From assembly GCA_045807125.1 (NCBI GenBank), contig JBJMHZ010000004.1, positions 124,001-188,000 of the forward strand: DNA of 64,000 bases, given 5' to 3'. Positions 58,233 to 64,000 of this stretch are shown one piece after another; the stretch's first letter is position 1, and each line of letters begins with the position of its first letter. The position numbers were made by a program, and so were the translations under genes. The stretch comes from JBJMHZ01 sp045807125 (lineage in GTDB: Bacteria; Actinomycetota; Actinomycetes; JAWWOL01). The notes below the pieces were generated by a model. That model was not told where the DNA came from, ran no database searches, and saw only the letters and a list, made by a program, of their open reading frames with translations.

Positions 58233-60472
58233 GACGATCCCTCTCCGGCGGTGCGGGCGAACGCGGCGAGGATCCGCACGACGTCGCCGGCGAAGGCCTC
58301 GAGCTCCGCGAGCTCGGCGTGCTCGCCGTCGGCGTGCGCGCGGTTGGCGGCGAGGTCGCCCGGCCCGATGACGGCGGTGAACGCGTCCGGGCGGTCGTGC
58401 ATCCAGATGGCGTCGCAGGTGAACCCCGGCTCGCCGGCGGGCCACGGGAGCAGGCCGGCCTCGCGCAGCAGCCGGGCCTCCGTCGCCGGGTCGCTCCCGG
58501 CCAGCGCCGGCAGGTCGCGCTTCCACCACTCGACGGTGGTGATGCGCTCGGCGTCCCTGGCCGTGCGGGCCAGCTCCGGCACGCCGGCGAAGCGGTCGGC
58601 GAACGCCGCCAGGCCGACGGCGACGCCGGCGCTGAGCGCGGACTCCGCGGCGGCAGCGGCGACGGCGGAGCCGTACGACAGGTTGAGCAGCAGGCGCCCG
58701 GAGCCGTGCACCCGGTTGTGGAGATGGCCGGTGTGCAGGCCGGCGACGCACGCCCCCGCGCCCTGCGGCAGCCCGGTGAGGTGCGCACCGAGGTGCTGCG
58801 CGAGGAAGCCGAGCAGGACGGTGGCGTTGTGGCCGGCGCCCGGTTCGTCGTCGATCGCGTCGTCGCCGTCGACCCGCACGCACGGCGTCATCGCGGCGGA
58901 CGCGCGGGTGAGCAGCTGCCGCCGCGTCGGCTCGCAGAAGAGGTTCCACCGTCCGACGTGACCGCGCCGGACGAGCGGCCGCGTGCCGTGGCAGCCCATC
59001 GCGCCGCCCTCCTCGCCGCCCACGGCCTGCACGAGCACCGACACGGTCGACCCGATCGCCGGCACCGATGCGGCCGCGGCCCGCAACCCGGCCAGCAGCG
59101 CCACCGCCGGGCCCTTGGCGTCGATAGCGCCGCGGCCCTCGAACCGCCCCGCCAGCAGCCGCGGCGGTGCCCAGCCGGCCACCGTGTCCAGGTGCACGTT
59201 GAGCATCACCGTCGAGCCGGGCGGGCGCTCGGGCCCGAGCCGCAGCACCAGGTTGGGCTGGCAGGCAAGGTAGCCGGGCAGCGCGCCGATCGCCTCGCGC
59301 ACGGCCCGCGGCGTCGACCCGTCGACGGCCTCGGCGAGGTCGGCAGGCGCGTGCAGCACCACGCGCATGCCGATCTCGGCCGCCGCCTGCGCGTAGGCCA
59401 GCTGCGCCTCGTGCAGCCTGGTCGAGCAGTCGCCAGTCTCCAGCGGGCCAGCGGTCGGCAGCTCCAGCAGGTGCAGCAGCAGGTCGCGCTCCGCCCCTGA
59501 CAGCGGTACGCCGGCCGGCGAGCCGGCGGTGCGGTCGGCTGCGCTGCTCGCGGCACGGCTCGTCGCGCGCTGCCGCGGCGGCCGCGCGGCGCGCAGCCCG
59601 CCGGCCAGCCGCTCCAGCTCGCGCCCGTACCGGACGAAGGACGGCACCCCGTCGGCACCGGGGTCGAGCGTGCCCTCGTGCGGCCGCACCAGCAGGTGCG
59701 GCTCGATCGACCAGGCGCCGCGGTAGCCGTGGTCGAGCAGGAACCGCAGGCAGTCACCGACCCGGCTGCTGCCGTGGCCGGGGTACGTGTAGACGGGCGC
59801 GCCGGCCGGACCCGTCGCGTCCTTGACGTGGACGTGGGCCACGTGGTCGATGACCTCGCGCAGCAGGTCGTGCGCGGAGTAGCCGTGCGCCACCCCGTTG
59901 CCGGTGTCGAGCAGCAGCCGCAGGGCGTCGCTTCCGACGGCGTCGAGCAGGTCGAGCATGCGGTCGGCGCGGGTGGCGGCCCAGCCGGAGCAGTTCTCGT
60001 GCAGCAGCACGACGCCCGAGCGCTCGGCCAGCCCGGCGAGGCGGCGCATCCGCTCGACGGCGAGGCGGCGCCAGGCGCCGTCGTCCAGCCCGTCGTTGGG
60101 CCAGGACATCACCCGGACGTACCGCGTGCCGAGCGCGGCGGCGCGCGGTGCGAGCCGGGCGAGCTCGTGCAGGTCGTCGTCGAGGGGCGCGCTGACCGGC
60201 CGCGCCCAGCCGCCGATGCGGGAGTCGATGCACGTGACCCGGCAGCCGGCCGCGGCGATCGCGCCGGCAACGGTGGCGAACGCCCGGTCGCCCAGGTCGG
60301 CCACCGCGACGCCGTCGACGGTGCGCAGCTCCAGCGCGTTCCAGCCGAGCAGCCGGATCGCCGCGAGCTGACCCTCGATGGAGGCGGCCGCCTCGTCGGT
60401 GATGCCGGCGTACGCGATGCCGGGCGGCGCGCCCACCGGTGCGCGCTCGCCCAGCGCACCGAGGTCACGCAC
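58229..60472 (-). CDS. Fusion of a xylose-isomerase-like TIM barrel and an M20 metallopeptidase
   Basis: A 747-residue protein with no internal stop. Residues about 15-295 are a sugar-isomerase-like TIM barrel with candidate metal ligands E159 (LLHEN), D189 (LLDTGN), H213/H215 (VHVKD) and E257 (SIEPH). Residues 295-325 are a flexible Ala/Arg/Ser linker. Residues 325-747 are an M20-type peptidase/deacylase: H427 and D429 (NVHLDTV), D451 (GAIDAKGP) and E487/E488 (GGEEGG). GTG 60472 overlaps the upstream stop by 8 bp. The two activities may act in sequence on one amino-sugar or acylated intermediate. Confidence 0.82.
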   Translation of the reverse strand: MRDLGALGERAPVGAPPGIAYAGITDEAAASIEGQLAAIRLLGWNALELRTVDGVAVADLGDRAFATVAGAIAAAGCRVTCIDSRIGGWARPVSAPLDDDLHELARLAPRAAALGTRYVRVMSWPNDGLDDGAWRRLAVERMRRLAGLAERSGVVLLHENCSGWAATRADRMLDLLDAVGSDALRLLLDTGNGVAHGYSAHDLLREVIDHVAHVHVKDATGPAGAPVYTYPGHGSSRVGDCLRFLLDHGYRGAWSIEPHLLVRPHEGTLDPGADGVPSFVRYGRELERLAGGLRAARPPRQRATSRAASSAADRTAGSPAGVPLSGAERDLLLHLLELPTAGPLETGDCSTRLHEAQLAYAQAAAEIGMRVVLHAPADLAEAVDGSTPRAVREAIGALPGYLACQPNLVLRLGPERPPGSTVMLNVHLDTVAGWAPPRLLAGRFEGRGAIDAKGPAVALLAGLRAAAASVPAIGSTVSVLVQAVGGEEGGAMGCHGTRPLVRRGHVGRWNLFCEPTRRQLLTRASAAMTPCVRVDGDDAIDDEPGAGHNATVLLGFLAQHLGAHLTGLPQGAGACVAGLHTGHLHNRVHGSGRLLLNLSYGSAVAAAAAESALSAGVAVGLAAFADRFAGVPELARTARDAERITTVEWWKRDLPALAGSDPATEARLLREAGLLPWPAGEPGFTCDAIWMHDRPDAFTAVIGPGDLAANRAHADGEHAELAELEAFAGDVVRILAAFARTAGEGSS

Positions 60473-61487
60473 CGCGCACCGCCCGCGCGATGTCGGCGCA
60501 GGGGAGGGCCATCGACTTCGCGTCGGCGATGAGCTCGCTCACCCGGAGGTTGAGCCGGAACTCCTCGTCCGAGTCCGTGCCGGCCGCGAGCTCGCCGTAG
60601 ACGCGGGCGAGGAAGGTCGCGAGCGAGTCGTCCGGCAGCAGCGCGCGCTGGGAACGGCCGTGGACGACGGTCTCCAGCTGCGCGTAGCTGTCGTCCTGAC
60701 TGCCCGGGTAGTGGCCGATCAGCCGGCCACCGGACAGCTCCAGCGTGATCCGCCGCTCGCGCACCGGCGAGGTGAGGTCCGACACCACCTCGGTGCGCAC
60801 CCCGCCGGTATGGCGCAGCACGAGGTGCGCCGAGCCCATGCGCGGCAAGATCCGGCCGTCGACATGCATGTCCGTGCAGCCGGCGGCCACGACGTCGGCG
60901 TCGCCGGCCACGCGCAGCGCCACCCCTAGGATGTGCGGCACCTCCACGTCGAACGCGGTCGGGTGGCCCGTCGTGCGCAGGCTGCGGCTCAGCCGCGGCT
61001 TGCACTGCAAGGACGAGATGGAGCGCAGCGCGCCGAGCCGGCCGGACGAGACGACCTCGACGATGCGCCGGGTGAGCGAGCTGTCCAGCCAGTGCCCGAC
61101 GACGGCGATCCGCAGCTGGTGGGCCCGCTTCAGCTCGACGATCTGCCGCAGCACGGCGACGTCCGGTGCGAGGGGCTTCTCCACGAGGATGTGCCGGAAG
61201 CCGAGCTGAGCGAGCCTGCGCAGCAGGTCGATGCGCGCGCTCGGCGGGGTGCACACGTGGACGACGGTGCTGGCCGGCTCGAGCATCGAGCGCGCGGCGC
61301 TCAAGGTCTCGGCCACCACGAGGCCGTGCTGCCGCGCGACGCCGTGCACGTCGCGGACGTCATGCACCACCGCGGGCTCGGGAGAGAGGAGCTGAGCGGT
61401 GGCCGGCGCCTCGCGCAGCCGGCTGAGCACCGCCCAGTGCAGCCCGAGCCCGGCCCGGCCCAGGCCCACGATCAGCGTTCTCTGCAC
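60465..61487 (-). CDS. Gfo/Idh/MocA-family dehydrogenase
   Basis: A 340-residue protein from GTG 61487 with GGAG 10 nt upstream. The Rossmann start TLIVGLGRAGLGLHWAVL, STVVHVCTPPSARIDLLRRL and HILVEKPLAPDVAVLRQIVE (conserved EKP) are clear, followed by a second domain with PTAFDVEVPHILGVALRVAG. An alternative ATG at 61556 would add 23 residues. It is the first gene of the leftward operon; its promoter lies in the divergent region 61488-61780. Confidence 0.87.
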   Translation of the reverse strand: MQRTLIVGLGRAGLGLHWAVLSRLREAPATAQLLSPEPAVVHDVRDVHGVARQHGLVVAETLSAARSMLEPASTVVHVCTPPSARIDLLRRLAQLGFRHILVEKPLAPDVAVLRQIVELKRAHQLRIAVVGHWLDSSLTRRIVEVVSSGRLGALRSISSLQCKPRLSRSLRTTGHPTAFDVEVPHILGVALRVAGDADVVAAGCTDMHVDGRILPRMGSAHLVLRHTGGVRTEVVSDLTSPVRERRITLELSGGRLIGHYPGSQDDSYAQLETVVHGRSQRALLPDDSLATFLARVYGELAAGTDSDEEFRLNLRVSELIADAKSMALPCADIARAVRGA

Positions 61488-61680
61488 CCGGTCAGCTCTC
61501 CGTTCGTCGGCGACGGCAGGCGCACCGGCGTACGGCGCCTTGCCGGCGTGCGCCATCTCACCGGCGCGATGCGGCCGAGTCAACGGTGCGGGCACCGCTG
61601 CGCAGGAAGCAGGTACGCCTGCGGCGATGCCTGCCGCCACCCTGCTACGCGACGCCGCCGGTCGTGGCGGCGCTCCGATC

Positions 61681-61724
61681 CTTGCTACCCGGCTGCTATT
61701 GAGCAGCACCGGCGCCGGTCACTA
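61681..61724 (+). promoter_or_regulatory. Conserved cluster promoter element, copy 2
   Basis: CTTGCTA, 5 nt, CTGCTATTG, 16 nt, GTCACTA with exactly the spacing of the 49197-49240 copy. Here the dyad is GCTGCT-ATTG-AGCAGC. A further CTGCTA lies at 61642-61647. The aminotransferase ATG is 57 bp downstream; the leftward operon may also be driven from this 293-bp region. Confidence 0.7.
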
Positions 61725-61780
61725 GCTTTCCCCCGGCCGGGTCAGTCCGGCCCGTCGTCACCGCTGGAGGGTCGCTCGGC

Positions 61781-62965
61781 ATGAGCAGCGCGTCAGCGAC
61801 GACCGACCGGTCGCCCGTGCCGTTCTTCTCGCAGGCGCGAAGCTTCGAGGAGCTGTGGCCGGTGATCAGCGCGCACGTCGAGGAGATCGTCGAGCGCGGC
61901 AAGTACTCGCACGGCCGCAAGGTGGCCGAGCTCGAGCGGGCGATCGCGAGCTGGACCGGCGCCAAGCATGCGATCGCGGTCAACAGCGGCACCGACGCGC
62001 TCGTCCTCGCGTTGCGCGCCTGCGGCATCGAGCCCGGCGACGAGGTGGCCGTCCCCGCCTACACGTTCGTGGCGTCGGCGTCGTCGGTGATGCTCGCCCG
62101 CGCGCGCCCGCTGCTCGTCGACATCGAGCCGGACAGCTACGCCATGGACCCCGCTGCGCTGTCGTCGGTCGCCGGCGAGCGCACGCGGGCGGTCATGCCG
62201 GTGCACCTGTTCTGCCAGCTGGCCGACATGGACGCGATCGGCGCGGTAGCCGGGCGCATCGGGGCCGTGGTGGTCGAGGACAGTGCCGAGGCGATCGGCA
62301 TGCGGTGGAACGGCGTGCATGCCGGCCTGCTCGGAAGGGCAGGCGTGCTGTCGTTCTTCCCCACGAAGACGCTCGGCGCGGTGGGCGACGCCGGCATGAT
62401 CCTGACGAACGACGACGAGGTCGCCGCCTCGGCCGGGATCCTGCGCCATCACGGCCGGCTGGGCCGCACCATCGATCACATCGCCGGCATCTCCAACCTC
62501 TCCGGCGCATCCGGCACCAACAGCAAGATGGACGACGTCCAGGCCGCCGTGCTCCTGGCGAAGCTGTCGCGGCTCGACGCTGACATCGCCCGCCGGGCCG
62601 AGCTGGCCGCCGCGTACTCCGAGCGGTTGCGCGACGTCTCCGGCGTCGTCAAGCTGCCCACGATGGTGCGCCGTACGGCCGACAGCGCGCCGGTGCACTA
62701 CGTCTACGTGATCGAGGTGGAGCGGCGCGACCAGCTCGTCGGCCACCTGGGTGCGCTCGGCATCGGCACCGAGGTCTACTACCCGACGCCGCTGCACCTG
62801 CAGCCCTGCTTCGCCGAGCTGGGCCACCGCCGCGGCGACTTCCCCGTCGCGGAGGCGGCAGCGACGCGCGCGGTCGCGCTCCCGCTCTACGCCGATCTCG
62901 CCATCGAGCAGGTCGACGTCGTGTGCGATGCGATCCGCCGCTTCTACGACGGTGGTGCGGCATGA
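61781..62965 (+). CDS. DegT/DnrJ/EryC1/StrS-family sugar aminotransferase
   Basis: A 394-residue PLP enzyme. HAIAVNSGTDALVLALRACG, VPAYTFVASASSVMLARARP, D167 in VVVEDSAEAIG and the PLP lysine K196 in SFFPTKTLGAVGDAG are all present, as is the C-terminal HYVYVIEVERRDQL and PTPLHLQPCF. It converts a keto-sugar or keto-cyclitol to the amine. It overlaps the next aminotransferase gene by 4 bp (ATGA). Confidence 0.93.
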   Translation: MSSASATTDRSPVPFFSQARSFEELWPVISAHVEEIVERGKYSHGRKVAELERAIASWTGAKHAIAVNSGTDALVLALRACGIEPGDEVAVPAYTFVASASSVMLARARPLLVDIEPDSYAMDPAALSSVAGERTRAVMPVHLFCQLADMDAIGAVAGRIGAVVVEDSAEAIGMRWNGVHAGLLGRAGVLSFFPTKTLGAVGDAGMILTNDDEVAASAGILRHHGRLGRTIDHIAGISNLSGASGTNSKMDDVQAAVLLAKLSRLDADIARRAELAAAYSERLRDVSGVVKLPTMVRRTADSAPVHYVYVIEVERRDQLVGHLGALGIGTEVYYPTPLHLQPCFAELGHRRGDFPVAEAAATRAVALPLYADLAIEQVDVVCDAIRRFYDGGAA

Positions 62966-64000
62966 CCGGCCGGGCGCTCGTGCCGTTCTTCCCGCCGGAC
63001 CTGTTCGCGGCCGACGCGGACGCGCTGCTGAAACTGCTGCACGACGTCGGCACCGATCCCGAGCAGCGGTTCATCCTCGGATCGCGCACCGCCGAGCTGG
63101 AGCGCGAGATCCGCGACCGCACCGGAGCGAGGGACGCCATCGCCTGCGCGAGCGGCACCGGCGGCCTCGAGCTCGCCGTGCGCGCACTGGGCATCGGGCC
63201 TGGCGACGAGGTCATCGTCCCCGCGTTCTGCTGCCAGCCGGTTGCGAGCAGCGTGGCGAACGTCGGTGCGACGCCCGTGTTCGCCGACGTCGACCCGTGG
63301 ACGATGGTCATCGACCCGGACGAGATGGCCGCGCTGATCACCCCCCGTACGAAGGCGGTCATGCCCGCGCACGTCTTCTCCGTGATGGCGGACATGCCGC
63401 GCATCGAGGCGATCGCCCGCGCGCACGGGCTCGCGGTGATCGAGGACGCGGCCGTCGCGCAGGGCGCCGTCCTCGACGGCCGGCCGGCCGGCACGTGGGG
63501 CGATATCGGCGTGCTCTCCTTCTTCCAGGTGAAGGCCTTCGGCACGGCCGGCGAGGGCGGCATGGTACTCACCGACGACCCCGGGCTCGCCACGGCCGTC
63601 CGGATGCTGCGCAATCACGGCCAGGACGGCGTCCATCGCTTCCTGCATCACCGCGTCGGGCTCAACAGCCGCTTCGACGAGGTGCTCGCCGCCTTCCAGC
63701 TGCACCGGCTGCCCGGCCTCGACGACCGGCTCGAGCGCCGCGCGCAGATCGCCGAGCACTACGCGGAGCGCTTCGAGGGGCTGCGCGAGCACGGCGTCGT
63801 GGCCCCGCCGGCGGGTCGCAACGGCCGCTGCTACTACGTGTACGCGCTGCTGGTCGACCGCAGGGACGACCTGCGCGCCTACCTCACCGAGCAGGGAATC
63901 GGCACGCACGTCTACTACCCGGTGGCGCTGCCGCGCCAGCCGGCGTTCGACCGGTACGCCCCGCCCGGGCGCTCCTGGCCGCATGCCGAGCGTGCCGGCG
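62962..64000 (+). CDS. Second DegT/DnrJ/EryC1/StrS aminotransferase, 3' end cut by the window
   Basis: 346 residues are visible. DAIACASGTGGLELAVRALG, VPAFCCQPVASSVANVGATP, D162 (VIEDAAVAQG) and the PLP lysine K191 (SFFQVKAFGTAGEGG) are present. It is clearly diverged from its neighbour, so the two probably act on different carbons or substrates. Tandem DegT enzymes with Gfo/Idh dehydrogenases recall aminocyclitol and diamino-sugar pathways. Confidence 0.92.
   Translation, partial: MTGRALVPFFPPDLFAADADALLKLLHDVGTDPEQRFILGSRTAELEREIRDRTGARDAIACASGTGGLELAVRALGIGPGDEVIVPAFCCQPVASSVANVGATPVFADVDPWTMVIDPDEMAALITPRTKAVMPAHVFSVMADMPRIEAIARAHGLAVIEDAAVAQGAVLDGRPAGTWGDIGVLSFFQVKAFGTAGEGGMVLTDDPGLATAVRMLRNHGQDGVHRFLHHRVGLNSRFDEVLAAFQLHRLPGLDDRLERRAQIAEHYAERFEGLREHGVVAPPAGRNGRCYYVYALLVDRRDDLRAYLTEQGIGTHVYYPVALPRQPAFDRYAPPGRSWPHAERAG

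Overview
This window is very G+C-rich (roughly 70% or more by eye), and its genes are tightly packed with many ATGA/GTGA stop-start overlaps. An SsgA-family protein, SARP-like (BTAD) and LuxR ATPase regulators, ECF41 sigma factors, MMPL transport, DUF5709-type and YtxH-like proteins and Sec-secreted lipoproteins together point to a morphologically complex actinomycete. I cannot name the genus from the sequence.

Layout. 1-6.8 kb: a leftward, overlapping seven-gene operon (GmhB-like phosphatase, GT9, GT4, HldE-like kinase/nucleotidyltransferase, SDR, carbamoyltransferase, GT2) that looks like activated-heptose glycan synthesis. 6.9-10.3 kb: topoisomerase IB, small stress or envelope proteins, tRNA-Asn, a lipoprotein, a VanZ-like protein and a CAT-anticodon tRNA. 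10.3-13.4 kb: a probable remnant island bounded by a 30-bp repeat of the tRNA 3' half. It holds an HTH-TPR regulator and a convergent 41-aa secreted peptide. 14-20 kb: secreted proteins. 20-30 kb: a BTAD regulator with a divergent bicistron and an FAD oxidoreductase that share one promoter element, a recent mosaic duplication, and small enzymes. 29-34 kb: a protein kinase and a stressosome operon containing a sigma-like/zinc-finger/RsbT fusion. 34-38 kb: SDR, GH15 and PAP2 genes. 38.8-40.4 kb: a second HTH-TPR regulator plus 41-aa peptide pair. 40.6-49.2 kb: USP, SsgA-like, TetR, two ECF41-type sigma factors, an alpha/beta hydrolase, a flavoprotein and an MMPL exporter. 49.2-64 kb: a probable biosynthetic cluster with an AMP-ligase, a membrane terpene-cyclase-like protein, a flavin oxidoreductase, a LuxR regulator, two Gfo/Idh dehydrogenases, an Ldh-family dehydrogenase, a TIM-barrel/M20 fusion and two DegT aminotransferases.

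The strongest candidate for an undescribed system is the twice-occurring pair of an XRE-type HTH-TPR regulator and a convergent 41-residue Sec-type pre-peptide ending in Cys-Cys-Lys-(His/Thr). The layout resembles the Firmicute RRNPP peptide-pheromone circuits. Second is the 49-64 kb cluster: two of its operons carry the same promoter element with base-exact spacing (CTTGCTA, 5 nt, CTGCTATTG, 16 nt, GTCACTA), so they are probably co-regulated. All functions are read from motifs and context; no database search was run.
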